Assembly: GCF_024323335.1 (NCBI RefSeq)
Contig: NC_066580.1
Location: forward strand, 254,176,977-254,240,976
From: Lathyrus oleraceus
Lineage: Eukaryota; Streptophyta; Magnoliopsida; Fabales; Fabaceae
Reading direction: 5' to 3'
DNA: 64,000 bases
Position 1 is the first letter of the stretch. Each line of letters opens with the position of its first letter. The position numbers and the translations under genes are program-made. The notes below the pieces were generated by a model. The model did no database searches. It was not told the DNA's origin and worked only from the letters and a program-made list of their open reading frames with translations. Shown piece by piece: positions 1 through 11,511 of the stretch.

Positions 1-722
1 AATGAATTTTTGATGAACATGAAAGTTGTTCATATGGTTCATAAGAACAGTTTTTCTCTTGGGGTCATCTTCATTTGATAAACACATCAAAATTTAGGTC
101 TCAGTGGATTTCAATTTGGTCAGATGACTTAACTGGTCAACTTCTCAAGTCCAAACTTCAAATATTGATGAATGAATGATTGAGAATACTCACATAAGAT
201 CATATATGTATAAAATGATGAACTAAAGAACTTACCTTGATTGGATTTGATCATAAGTTGAGGTTGCTTCATGAGCAAGGCACGGTCAATGCACAGATGA
301 ATTAGGGTTTCCTTGGGAAACAAGCCTCAAGCCCTTTGGTTTATCTTGATAAAATTGGAAAATTGAGATGCTTGGGAGACGTATATGATGATTTAGAGCT
401 TTTTGAACCATTTTCATGCTTGCTTTCATCTTCATTTGGCCATTTCTTTGAGCATAGGAGCCTCATAGGAGCCTTGGATCACATGACTGCTTAAGCTTCA
501 AAACAAAACAAGTTAGTGACATATTTTTGTGCTTTTGGTTAGTAAACAAAAAATAAGAAAAGCAACAATATACAATTCAAGCATGCTTGGTGGTCTCAAA
601 CCAACTCACACAAGCCCCAACCAAAGGGTAAAAGAACCAAGATGCTATGATCCTTAAGGCAAATGCAATGAGCAATGATATGATGCCATGGGGGATCTTA
701 GGATCAAAATTAGGGTCTTACA
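1..722 (-). mobile_element. T-family Ogre-type LTR, 5' end, cut by window edge
   Basis: On the minus strand an LTR starts at 722 with TGTAAGACCCTAATTTTGAT and runs left out of the window. The same text, in the same orientation, is present at 62160-62870, where a complete LTR of this family ends. The LTR lies inside the gag region of an Athila-type element (723-1201). Positions 723-727 (GGTAC) would be one copy of its target-site duplication; the partner is outside the window. No coding capacity is expected here. Confidence 0.8.
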
Positions 723-1201
723 GGTACATGGAAGGATTTTGGAGTCTTGGATCTACGGGTTTGTCTATTTCTTTTCCACTCCTCAGTATAACGACATTTG
801 TATATCCTTTTGGATTAGGTTGCGGCTGTCCAGGAAATGTGCCAGCGGGAGCGACAATAGATGCTTGTTGTTGAGAAACTTGTGAAATCTGTGTTTCAAG
901 CATTTTGTTGTGGGTGGCTAAGGCGTCTACTTTGCTCGCTAGTTGTTTAAGTTGCTCGCTAGTATGTATGTTTTGGTTCAAGAAGTCTTTGTTTTTCTGA
1001 GCTTGGGTAGCTATGAAGCTTTCCATCATTAGTTCAAGGTTGGACTAGCTTTTGATATCTAGGCGGAACAACGGGTGCTTGGCCAAGTGCATACAGGGCG
1101 TTGTTATTATTATACAAAAAGTTAGGATGATTTTTCCAACCTGGGTTGTAGGTATTCAAATAAGGATTTCCTTGTGCGTAATTCACTTGATCGGTTGGGA
1201 C
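723..1201 (-). pseudogene. gag: Athila-type Ty3/gypsy gag, C-terminal part (split)
   Basis: Translated from the minus strand this encodes the C-terminal part of an Athila-lineage Gag, the structural protein of the virus-like particle. The diagnostic stretch is an NPYLNTYNPGWKNHPNF motif near 1100-1180, followed by a glutamine-rich segment and a VVILRSGKEI motif close to 760, the usual end of Athila Gag. It is in the same frame as the gag segment at 6691-7715 once the 1202-6690 insertion and one copy of the 5 bp duplication are disregarded, which proves that the two were one gene. The downstream part is cut by the LTR ending at 722. An interrupted reading frame and in-frame stops make this a relic. 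Confidence 0.85.
1197..1201. repeat. Target-site duplication, left copy (GGGAC)
   Basis: GGGAC directly precedes the TG of the inserted T-family element and recurs exactly at 6691-6695. The Athila gag frame is continuous across one copy. Confidence 0.93.
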
Positions 1202-1315
1202 TGTAAGACCCTAATTTTGACCCTAAGATCCCTCATGGCATCATGTTATTGCACAAGTGCATTGCCTCAAGGATCATGTTATTGCACAAGTGCATTGCCT
1301 CAAGGATCATGTTAT
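1202..1315 (+). repeat. 5' LTR stub with 33 bp tandem duplication
   Basis: The first about 70 bases match the start of the 3' LTR at 1736. A 33 bp unit (1242-1274) is then repeated exactly at 1275-1307, with a third partial copy to 1315, where LTR similarity ends. The duplication lies at the deletion junction and may be a trace of the repair event. Confidence 0.8.
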
Positions 1316-1721
1316 CTCGTTGTTTCTTTCTCAGCTGAGTCCTTTGTGGACGTCCCCGTCTGAGTTTGGATTTTTTATCCGGTGTATCCTTTGTGGATAG
1401 TTGTGCTGTATTAGCATTTTCGTGGAATCCCTTCGTGTCTCCCAGCAAGTTTTGAAGTCGTGACCTGCTCACACATTTTTACCTTATTTCCCCCAGAGTC
1501 TCTGCCTCCCTAGTTAGTGTGTTACTCCTATGGATCTTCAGTTTCTCCCGATTTCTTTTCCTTTGTGGAAATTATTCACCATGAAGATTTTATTTTGCAT
1601 ACATACATTTGCATCATGAGGTCTCTTAGGGACCAAAATTCGTCTCTTTGCTATTATTTAAGCCAATTCTATCTCGTCGAGACAAAGATTTTAACCTTCA
1701 TATATCCGGATAGAATGACCT
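1316..1721 (+). other. 3' UTR remnant of the deleted T element
   Basis: This non-coding stretch upstream of the polypurine tract contains three CCTTTGTGGA repeats (about 1340, 1387 and 1560). It resembles degenerate forms of the short tandem units seen in other Ogre 3' UTRs in this window. No open frame of note. Confidence 0.6.
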
Positions 1722-1735
1722 TAAATAGGGGCATC
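1722..1735 (+). other. Polypurine tract of the T element
   Basis: TAAATAGGGGCATC immediately precedes the TG of the 3' LTR. It matches the Ogre-type tract (AATAGGGGCAGC) found before the LTRs at 44270 and 53178. It would prime plus-strand DNA synthesis. Confidence 0.8.
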
Positions 1736-4700
1736 TGTAAGACCCTAATTTTGACCCTAAGATCCCTCATGGCATCATGTTATTGCACAAGTGCATTGCC
1801 TTAGGGATCATAGCATGTTTGGCTCCTTAACCCTAGGGTTGGGACTTGTTTGAATGTTTAGAGATCACCAAGCATGCTTGTATTATACGTTATTGCATTT
1901 CTTATTTTTATTACTAACCAAAACCACAAAAATATGTCACTAACTCTTTTTGTTTTGAAGCTCAAGTGATCATGTGCTCCACAATGCTCCTAGGAGGCTC
2001 ATAAGCCCAATGCAATGGTTAGATGAAGATGAGAAAAAGCATGAAAATGGTCCACAAATTTCTTAATCATCATATATGTCTCCCAAGTATCTCAATTTTC
2101 CAATTTGATCATGATAACCCAAGGGGCTTGAAGATTATTTCCCAAGGAAACCCTAATTTCACTGTGCTTTGACTATGCCTTGCCCATGAAGCAACCTCAA
2201 CCTCTGATCAAATTTAATCAAGGGAAGTTATTTCATTCATCATTTTATGCATATAAGAGCCTATTTTAGGCCCCTCAATCATTTATTCATCAAGATTGGA
2301 AGTTTGTCCTTCAAAAGTTGACCAGTCAAAGTCATCTGACTAAACTGAGGATCAATGAGATACAATGTTTTGTGTGTTTGTCAAATGAAGATGACCCCAA
2401 TAGAAACACTGTTCCTAATAACCATATGAACAACTTTCATGTTCATCAAAAATCCATTTGAATCTTGGAATGTCATCATTCATTTCAAAACATTATAGGT
2501 CATTTTGACTGAAACCCTAATTTTGGGTCAACTTACCAAAGACATAACTTCCTTAATTTTTATTATTTTGAGGTGATACCGAAGGAATTGGAAATATTGA
2601 GATGTGTACTTAAAATGTTATGTTGGACAAAATTTCATAATCCTAAAATAATTACATGTGATAATGCAAAACATTATAGGTCATCTTGAACCTAATTCAT
2701 TGAATTTGAAAAAGTACCCAACTTCAAATACCCATAACTTTGTCATGGAAAATCCAAATGATGCAAACTTTGATTCTCAATTAACCATCTTGAAAATATA
2801 TACAACTTTGATGTTGGATATGTTCTCATTTGAAGCATGTATCATGAGGACATAGGGGTTGGATTAAGCTTGCTTTTGGCTAACTTTTTCAAAATGATTT
2901 GAACATGTTTTGTACTTGAATTTTCCCAGCCAGTTTTGATCAATTTGAAAATGCCAAATTATTTTTTGCCCAACATGACTTTTGTTCCTTATTTTAAGAG
3001 CTTTCCAACCATTACTCATAATAGTCCTTGGGGTCTATCATTTGGGAGAATCAAATTTATTTTCATTTAGGTGCATTTTGGATATTTTATATTATAACTT
3101 GGTATGCAAGCATTTCAGTCCAATGTGCATGTCCAAATGAATTTCACTTGATCTCAACATGTTGCTTCAACCATCATTGGGCCTTCCACACGTCCACCAA
3201 GGCCCATGTACATCAAAATTCAAATTCCATGCACATGAGAGAAGTGTGAACTTAGCCACATTCAGCTATAAATAAATACTTCATGAGCTTCATTTAAAAA
3301 CCTTTTGGAGATCCCAAGTGCTGCATAAATGATACCATAGCCCTCACTAAAGGAATCACTCATTTTTTCATTACTTTCGAGCTTGAAACTCAGTATTATT
3401 AGCTGAGTTTTAAAGCCAGATTCCTTAGCCAATCACTTCCATTACATTCATAGATCAAGAAGGAGCAAGAAACTTGGAGAATTCGTGGCCAGAAGTTCAT
3501 CAATTTGAAGGTATCCATTCAAACTTTTTGGATCTGAAACTCCTAATTCAATGTAGTTTGCTTGTGTTTCTGTGGTTCTCTGAAGTCCTCATACTTGAGG
3601 CAAGATGTTGATGCATTTAATTTGCCATTTCATGAGAAATCCGTGTGGACACCATGATTTTCTCCTTCATCTTTCTCTCAATATAGGAAAAGTGAGGGAG
3701 ATCCATTGGTACAGTGATGATCTCCATCACCAGAGCTTTATTTCCATGGCCTTGTTTTTCATTTTCATTAAGTTTCATTTCTCTGCAAATTTGGTCGGAA
3801 TTTGTTGCTGCGCCAGAGAAGATGGTGGTTTCCACCACCACCACCACCACGTGTACTTGCTCCTGGCCCTTGGATCTCCTTCTTAGGATCTAATTATGGG
3901 CGTTCATTTTAATTACTCCATTTAACTCGTTTTGTGGCGCGTTTGACTTGAGTGCACCGTGTGTCCTTAGATCTGGACCATACACAAGTGCCACGTCAAT
4001 TAATGAAGCACATCAGATGGCTGTGCATTTTTTGCTTATTCCATTTTTCTTTTTATTTTCTGTTAATTCATTTCATTTTCAAAAATTCATTAAAAATTCA
4101 TTTGAAGTCAGAAAAATATGAGACCAATTCCAAAAATTTCCTTGAAAAATCTAGTTTAATATTATGATTTTTAATTATTTTTGTGACTTCATTTGATATT
4201 TTTCATGGATTATTTGGTTTTTAATAATTTTAATTCATTTTAAAATACTTTCTGACTTTTAAAAAATACAAAAATATTTTCATAGCATTTATGGATCATG
4301 ATAAGTCAATGTAAAATAGTCTCAACAATTTCTTGTTTGTTTTGAGAATATTTGTGATTTTAATTCATATTATGCTATTTTTGGTTGTTTTTAATTGATT
4401 TTAATTACTTTTTAATTTCAAAATTTTGTGAGAAAAGTTTATTTGACCATGTTGAACCTATGAGAATTTAATTGGACTTTTTGAAGTTGCTTTGAATTGA
4501 ATTTGAGGTTCAACTTTATTTGTTTATTTTTTATTTGCATTTTATTTTAATTCAAAAAATACAAAAAAAATATCATTGACTTCTTGACTTGTTATCTTCA
4601 TCTCTCTTCTGTTTGGTGTTGATTGAGGTTGAATTGATTCAACTTTGATCAAATTCATTGACTCTCATGGTTTTAAATCCTTAAGGATCATCACCTAGAA

Positions 4701-6690
4701 AGATGAATGCATTTGATCAAGGATGAGTTGTCCCTTGATCAATTGGGATTATTTTGTTGACTTCTTACCCCTTCCCTTTCATCTTCATCCCTTTCTTCCC
4801 TTCAATGGCCAATGAGTTAAAGTCTTGAGGTTGGTCTTGACAAATGAGAAGTTTAACCTTCTTTGATCCAAACCAAATTCAACTTGATCCATGATCAAGT
4901 GAGTTATTTTGTGTCAAAGATAGGTTGCTTCCTGGTCAAGCAAATAACCAAAAGTCAATACAAGGCCCCTCCCCTTTTGTTTTTGGCATGGCAAGTTTAT
5001 GGAGCTTGGCTTACTAGTCATGACCTCTAACTTGTGTTCTTTGCCTATATTATATTGACCGGTCTCAGATAGGTGTGACTATTACATTAGTCCACTTACG
5101 ATTGCTTAACATAGTGTTACATTGTCTTATGACAAGCTAACATAACCTTACTAACTACTAACTTTAATTTGACTTTTAATTTCTTGTCATTTACTTTTAA
5201 TGCCATTTATTTCATGCTCATTATTCATCTTGATTTTTATTTTGCTCACTTGAGCACATATTTTATGTTTATGTCATTTTTCTTTTGCTCATTTGAGCTC
5301 ATTATTGTATATAAATATATTGCTATTTTGTGTTGTTTGTGTTTGTTTTGATGTGAACCAAAATGAAAAAGGAGAAAGGACTTAGAATTAGGATTTACCC
5401 ATGCTTAAAGGAGTTCAAGAGCAACTAGGCCTCATGCCTTTAGAATGCAAAATTTGTTGAAGAGCAACTAGGCCTCATGCCTTAAGAATGCTAAAATTCA
5501 AAGTTGACCTCAAAAGGACTTCTCTTCCAAACTTATTCTTTGTCCATTCCCTTTATTATGTTATGAGCTTTTTGATGTGTGCTTTTGGGTGATAGGGATC
5601 CCATCTTAAGATTGTGAAAGAGGACCATTGTCATGAGTAGCCAAGATAAGAGCCAAGCCAAATGGAGATCCTAGGAGCTTGAATTCAAATTATTGATTGC
5701 TTGTTTGTGTGCTAAATCCAAAAGAAAGGAGCATCTTGAGTCATCTCTATATGACTCCAAGAAAAGGAACTCCAAGGGTTTTATCTTTCCCCTCTTATCT
5801 TTGTATGCTTTAGGAATAGTCCTTCTCTCTTCTCCCCACTCTAACCAAGCCAAAAACCATTTTCAGAACTTTGACTTTATTTCAAATTAGAAACCTAGGC
5901 CTTAAGCCTTTGACTTTTCAAAACTCTTTTCATAAATACTCATTGTAAATGAAGTTTAATCCAACTTTGACCATATTTTGGAAATAAATCTAACTTGTAA
6001 ATATAACCTATTTCAAGTTGTTTTGTGGTTCCAATGGCCACTTGCTAAAATCTTTTCAAAACATTAGTCATAGCTTTGAGTTATCATAGTGGTTGATGTA
6101 AATCTCACCTCATCCTTAGTGTTGGATTATAAGCCTTCCGTGCTTATTATAGGGTTAACCCCTCACTAGCATGTTGAAGCCTTCCTCACATGGTGGATTG
6201 TTGGTTTAGGTTGAGTTTTCTCCCTTTGATAACAAAAGATCTTAAGGCTTTTGATTAAAATCAATTCACCAATCTTTGAAATTTTTACCCCGAACTACGA
6301 GGTTTTGATCCTCCTTTGTGATGGTACGTAGGCAATGGGTTCATCCATTCAAACAACAAAATTTGTAAATATAATCTATTCTCTTCTCATCTCTCTAATC
6401 TTTTGCACAAATCTTTTCACAAAGACCAACCTACAACACATATTTGCAAAAAGGGTTCCCTTAGAGTACTAAGGATGTTTTGGGTGCGTAAAACCTTCCC
6501 ATTTCATAACCAACCCTCTTACCTAGATCTCTGACATTTTTATTAGTTTTTGATTTGAAAAACTTCTTACTTGGCTTTTTTTCGCTTTTTAGCCTTTCCT
6601 TTGGACAAATAAAAGTACGGTGACGACTCGAATTGTATGTTGACTTTTGGTTTAGTCAATAAACCTAAAGGTAACGAAAACCCCGCTACA
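1736..6690 (+). repeat. Complete T-family 3' LTR (4955 bp)
   Basis: Starts TGTAAGACCC and ends CCCCGCTACA. A TATA box lies at 3266-3276. A short duplicated block around 5408-5492 (GCAACTAGGCCTCATGCCTT twice) also occurs, inverted, in the solo LTR near 59200. Long AT-rich stretches fill 4030-4600. The region 6270-6690 is the conserved 3' part shared with the LTR ends at 10696 and 32548. Small open frames inside it are chance. Confidence 0.9.
3266..3276 (+). promoter_or_regulatory. LTR TATA box
   Basis: CTATAAATAAA in the T LTR is followed about 30 bp on by a plausible start region. Equivalent CTATAAATA boxes occur in the other LTR families here. Confidence 0.55.
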
Positions 6691-6695
6691 GGGAC
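6691..6695. repeat. Target-site duplication, right copy (GGGAC)
   Basis: Exact partner of 1197-1201, directly after the terminal CA of the T element. Confidence 0.93.
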
Positions 6696-7715
6696 TCCTG
6701 CTAATATCTGACATTCTGGTGTAGTGTGTCTAGGGGTTCCATATAACTCACAGTTTGGAGTCACGGCAGCCACGGTGGCTGCGGGTGGTATGGTTAAGTT
6801 GTCTAACTTTTGAACAAGGGCATTTACCTTAGCTTGGACATGGTCAAGGCTACTGATTTCTTACATTCCACTTTTTGTTTGGGACTTTTCTACTGGAGTT
6901 CTTTCACCTCCCCATTGGCAATAGTTTTGGGCGATGTTTTCAATGAGTTGATAGGCTTCGTTGTATGGCTTGTCCATAACTGCACCGCCTGCGGCAGCGT
7001 CTACTATCAGTCTTGTGTTATACAGAAGCCCATTGTAAAATGTGTGAATGATCACACAGTCTTCGAGACCGTGATGTGGACATATCCTTATCATGTCTTT
7101 GTATCTCTCCCACGTGTCGTAGAGAGATTCTATATCTTTTTGTTGAAATCCGTTGATTTAAGCTCTTAGCATAGTAGTTTTGCTTGGCGGAAAATATTGG
7201 GATAAGAAAACATTCTTCAGTTCTTCCCATGTTGTAACTGAGTTGGATGGCAAGGATTTCAACCAAGCCCAAGCTCTGTCTCTTAGTGAGAAAGGAATAA
7301 GGCGTAGTCTTATCGCATCTTGAGATACACCATTCGCCTTCACAGTGTCTACGTACTGCACAAACTTGGTCAAATGTTCATTAGGGTCGTCCGTAGGATT
7401 TCCAGCAGATTGATGTTGTTGGACGACTGATAATAATGAGGGTTTCAGCTCGAAATCGTTTCGATTGATAGCAGGGGCAACAATGCTGCTGTGAGGTTCC
7501 TGTTGGGACGGGGTAGCGTAGAACTTAAGAGGACGATTCTGTGGATCTACTGCAGCCATGGTTGGTTTTTCAACTGGTTCAACAGTAGGAAAGAAGATAT
7601 CGTGAATATTGTACCTTTGTTGGTACTCTAGAATTCGGAGTCTTAAATATAAGAAACACTCTAATTCAGCGATTGGCGATGCTACGTTATCGCCTTGTGA
7701 GCGAGTACTTGGCAT
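6691..7715 (-). pseudogene. gag: Athila-type Ty3/gypsy gag, N-terminal part
   Basis: Gag (capsid) of an Athila-lineage element, read from an ATG at 7715. The first about 185 residues contain the retrotransposon gag domain, with NGVSQDAIRLRLIPFSLRD and WAWLKSLP. An in-frame stop (about 7158-7160) is followed in the same frame by CPHHGLEDC, TFYNGL and DAAAGGAVM, all typical of Athila Gag, then a second stop near 6861 and a cysteine-poor knuckle remnant (CELYGTPRH). The frame ends at the GGGAC insertion point and resumes at 1201. The start fits because it lies about 90 bp downstream of the PBS and LTR. Two stops plus the insertion make it a dead copy. Confidence 0.9.
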
Positions 7716-7804
7716 ACAATCGGGGCAAATAAGGGAAAGGAGATTAGTTTTTACCTTAGTCTATACCGTGCAACGAAAGAATCACAATATTTGACTAAAT
7801 CAGG

Positions 7805-7822
7805 TCCCCGACAACGGCGCCA
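7805..7822 (-). other. Athila primer-binding site
   Basis: On the minus strand TGGCGCCGTTGTCGGGGA lies 6 bases after the LTR end. This is the tRNA-Asp-type PBS usual for Athila and related plant gypsy elements, with one difference from the common TTGCCGGGG form. The short leader 7716-7804 separates it from gag. Confidence 0.85.
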
Positions 7823-8978
7823 AAAACTTGATACGTCTCGTGACTGTATATAGAATATAGTCTATCGGGTACTTGACTACAAGTGCACAGTCCAGTCGTT
7901 TTAGTTTTAAAAGATATCGAACCCACAGGGACCGATGGTCAAACTAATGCTACCGACGTTACTATGTTTAGCTAAGGGAATGATTTTTAGAAGTTTGGTT
8001 GAAGAAAATTAAATCTAAGGGAAGTTGAGTTTTAAGAAAATATTAATAGAAGGATATCCGTATGCAACACATTAATCGTCAGGGATTCGATAAGTCACAG
8101 GTGTATAATTTAAGTACCAAATATCTTTCAGTAGAAAATACTTATTTAAAAGGCTTTATCTCACACTCTCGTGATTGTTGATTCGGACTATACCTTTAAG
8201 TCAGAATGTACGCTCTCGCTGTCCCATTTGAAGTTAAAAATACTTTTTGAAAGTAAATAAGTTCTAATTGCTTTTAAAGTGCTCTCGCTATTTTTAAAAT
8301 CAATGCCTAGTTTTTACTATCCAGTTCGACCCTCACGCTCTCGCGATTGTTGGTTCTCACCTTGGTTAATTTCCCACTCTTGTGGAAAAATCGTATTAAA
8401 TAACTTCTCACTCTTGTGACAAAGTTAATTAAAGTTAAATTAAAAACCACAGCCAAAAAGATTGTTTGAGGAAAGAAGTTTTACACCGATTATTATTAAA
8501 TCCCGTCTAATTAAATTTTTACATACCGATACCGGTAGTTTAGCCAGACATGTTAAACAATGCAAACACAGACAAACATAAACAAATCAACAATAAAACA
8601 GACATGATTACAATAATAATAAAGCAATAACAATTGAATAAAAACCTGGAAATTTGATTAATAGAATACGCCGAATCTTGAAGTACTTGGGCAGTCCTCC
8701 ACAGGTCGGTAGGATTTAGCCTCTTCGAAATAATAGCTTAAACTAAATTAAATAAATCATAGTAGTTCCCCAGTGTAGGAAACTACTACTTTGGCTAAAT
8801 GAAAGGCGGAAAGGAAAAGGGGAAAATCAAAGCTCTGAACGATAAAAGAAAATTAATGTTGCTGAAGAAAAGTAAAATACAAAATAGAATTGCTGTGAAA
8901 AAATGCAGAGAGAAAAAAGTCTCAAAAGCTGGCTTTCAAGAGAAAAATTAATCGTCCCCAGTGTTTCCAACTTCCTTC

Positions 8979-8988
8979 TTTTTATATC
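8979..8988 (-). promoter_or_regulatory. Athila LTR TATA box
   Basis: GATATAAAAAG on the minus strand, about 440 bp into the LTR and downstream of the TGACG palindromes, in the place expected for the core promoter. Confidence 0.5.
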
Positions 8989-9128
8989 CCCCCATTAGGT
9001 CTTGGAAGTTGAGAGAAACAAGGATGACTTGGTTGAGTGAGGAAATCACGGGCAAGTGGTTGACCAACGAGAATTTAGGCCTGTTGGGTCACTTCTGTTG
9101 ACTGTTTCAAGGCGCTGATTTTGGCCGC

Positions 9129-9207
9129 GTGACGTTCGTGATGGGCCTGTGACGGTCGTCACAGGCTGGGCGTGCCAGTCGTGACATGCTTTGTGACGGT
9201 CGTCACA
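9129..9207 (-). promoter_or_regulatory. Cluster of TGACG palindromes in the Athila U3
   Basis: Two near-identical inverted repeats, arms GCCTGTGACG and CGTCACAGGC (9145-9166) and TGTGACG and CGTCACA (9192-9207), each with a GT spacer. GTGACG at 9129 and GTCGTGAC at 9178-9185 accompany them. TGACG is the core of as-1/ocs-type bZIP (TGA factor) sites, so this is a candidate enhancer block. Binding is inferred. Confidence 0.45.
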
Positions 9208-9423
9208 TCCACAAAGTTTGTATTCTCTATTTTTTTTCCGTTGCTTTCTCTTCTGTTTCTTTTTCTTTTCCTTCCTTTTCTATACTTTGCTCATTTAAGC
9301 ATGGGGATTGAAATACCTGCAAAAATAACTCGAACACTTGCGGAATAATCTGAATATAAATGAAAGTGTTACGATTTTTAAGTGTAAATCAAGGCAAATA
9401 TGCGATGTATTTTCGCGTTATCA

Positions 9424-10696
9424 CTCACTTGAGCCATATCTTGTGATGATATTGTGATTGTATATACTTGTTTGTGTATTTTGTTTGTGTTTGTGGTCTT
9501 TTGACCTTAATGTACACGATAACAACAAAACCCTAAAAGAGATTTGTGTGGACTGTTGGATTTGATCTAAGACATTGAATTTAGAATTAGGCAACATTTC
9601 CCATGCAAAAAGGACTTGGCCAATGCCAACTATTTTGAAGCCAGTCATTGTGAATTGAACCTTCATCTGAAGCAAGTATTGAGATCCCTTTTGAGTTCAT
9701 CTGCTACATGGTCTTGATGCAAATGTTACTTTGAACCTGTGTCTAATGCCTTATTCTAAGCCACTCAAGGAGTATGTCATTTGATAAATGGGAGATTATG
9801 AAGAAGATCATGAAGTTGCTATCTTAGATGTGGCTATCTTTATTTGATGCCTTGATCTTCACCTTGCCATTTGTGTATTGATATTGCTTGATTCTAAAGT
9901 CCAAGGGAAAATTGGGTTTCTATATGACATTCTTGTCTATTGGATTGCATCCCATTGGTCAGATCTTTTCAACTCTTAACTTTTTAGGTTTTTGCTTAGG
10001 CTTAGTCTCTTCATCTCCTCACACTTCTTAAATTTCAAATCTCTCCCCCATTAAAAAAACTTTTTTTCTTGTGATTTCTAAACTTAGACTTTATTGTAAA
10101 TTAGAAACTTTGGCCTTATGCCATTGCATTTTCAAACTTCTTTTTCTTAATCAAACTTGTAAGTGAACTTAATCATATTGACTTAAAATTTCAAAAGACA
10201 AAAAGAACTAACACTCATTCAAACCCCTTTAGGCCTTTTGTGCCTTTGTTAAATTTGAAATTTTGTTAAAATCAATTCACTCACTTTGAAATTATTACCA
10301 CGAACTACGACATTTTGATCCCTTATTTTATGTTAGTACGTAGGCATAAGTCCGAAGGTCTTGTCAAACACAAAAATATAATTAATAAATTCTTTTCTCA
10401 TCCCCACACTCTATTTATTGCAAACATCATTTTATACCAAAACACATGTACACACAAAAAAGGGCTCCCTAGGAGTACCTAGGACACTTTGGATGCTAAC
10501 ACTTTCCCTCTGTGTAACCAACCCCCTTACCTGTAATCTCTGGCATTTTATTAGTTTTGATTTGAAAATTTATTATCTTTGGGTTTTATTTGTACTTTTC
10601 CCCTTTCCCTTGGAAACAATAAAAGCGCGGCGGCGACTCTAGTTTAATTGACTTTAAGTTTATTCATAGCTTAATGGTCATGAATTTACCTCTACA
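9424..10696 (+). repeat. Element D: 3' part of its 5' LTR (T-like)
   Basis: Plus-strand sequence resembling the T LTR from about 5245 onward (CTCACTTGAGC start; GTACGTAGGCATAAG; GGGCTCCCTAGGAGTACC; ends ACCTCTACA at 10696). The left part of this LTR lies beyond the Athila insertion, outside the window. The PBS expected just after 10696 is missing. Confidence 0.75.
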
Positions 10697-11511
10697 ATTT
10701 GTATATTTGATGTTTGCATATTTGTTTGTGTGATATAATATGTCTGTAGTGCTTGGTGATCTCTGAGTTGTGAGATAAGTTCTAACCCGAACTTGAGTGC
10801 AATTAAGATATGAGGATGGTATAGTCATGTTCAACTTGTGTGGAGTAGTCCTTAACAAGCTGGCTTGAGACCCATCTACTAAGTGGAGACCCTTTTGGAG
10901 TTACTAATGTCACAAAAGTTATTTGTGGTTAGGCATTACTTTCTATGATTCGGGGTCTGAGAAGCTGAGGACCATAGAACATTTAACCCAACTTGGCCTA
11001 TTTAGGACGTAGTGAGGAGACTGTTCAGGTGTAGACCTGATAACAGTTGTTACATGATACTACACTCAGACGAGTTTCTCTTGAGAATATTATGGGTTGA
11101 TGAGTCAGTCATCCTAACCTATAATATCCGATATATGGGATTAAGACTCTGGGAAATTTTTAGAACATGATCTACAGGTTTTTATCCTTAGTACACTCCT
11201 TTAGGATGGTTCTTAACCCGACTTCATGCACGTGACTCATTACAAACCCTTTGATTCTTGGTTGATCTGATCAAGTCTTATCAATATCATTGGAACTTGG
11301 GTGTTGATAAGGTGAAAACCATAATCCACCAAAATGGATGATTGATATTGACAATGACTTGATTCATCCCTTGACCTTTGTTTGTTTGCCTTGTGTGTGA
11401 TCCCTTATTTTTGATTGTCGCATTCATGCATTCATGCGCATCATGACATTCATCACACGAAAAAATATAACTTCAAGGAACTGAGGTTTTATTTGCAAAT
11501 ATTTTTAGACC
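10697..11511 (+). other. Element D 5' leader with conserved stem
   Basis: Non-coding leader homologous to 32700-33470 (element B) and 48160-48790 (element A); the shared landmark is CTTGGTGATCT near 10753. There is no TGGCGACTCTGCTGGGG site, so the PBS has been deleted. An inverted repeat TCAATATCA (11281-11289) / TGATATTGA (11343-11351) corresponds to a longer stem in B and A, with one pair changed on both sides. Confidence 0.7.

Larger units (their letters stand above)
1202..6690 (+). mobile_element. Internally deleted T-family Ogre-type element with TSD GGGAC
   Basis: This insertion runs from TGTAAGACCC (1202) to CCCCGCTACA (6690) and is flanked by GGGAC on both sides. It consists of a stub of about 114 bp of the 5' LTR, about 400 bp of 3' UTR, a polypurine tract (1722-1735) and a complete 3' LTR of 4955 bp (1736-6690). 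All genes, the PBS and most of the 5' LTR are gone. The deletion removed everything from inside the 5' LTR to the 3' UTR, so this is not a classical solo LTR. LTRs of about 5 kb are typical of Ogre elements. It sits in reverse orientation within Athila gag. Confidence 0.92.
7829..9423 (-). mobile_element. Athila-type 5' LTR (1595 bp)
   Basis: On the minus strand it starts TGATAACGCGAAAATAC at 9423 and ends in CA at 7829-7830, followed by the PBS. It is inserted in the T-like LTR of element D; positions 9424-9428 (CTCAC) are the candidate target duplication, whose partner lies beyond the left window edge together with the rest of the element (pol and 3' LTR). It contains a TATA box and a cluster of TGACG palindromes in U3. 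Confidence 0.87.

Noticed and set aside
5169..5351. Phe-rich 60-codon frame that could pass for a membrane peptide
   Set aside because: AT-rich LTR sequence; the solo LTR copy does not keep the frame.
6810..7169. Plus-strand frame of 119 codons
   Set aside because: Shadow of the minus-strand Athila gag, whose domains are clear.
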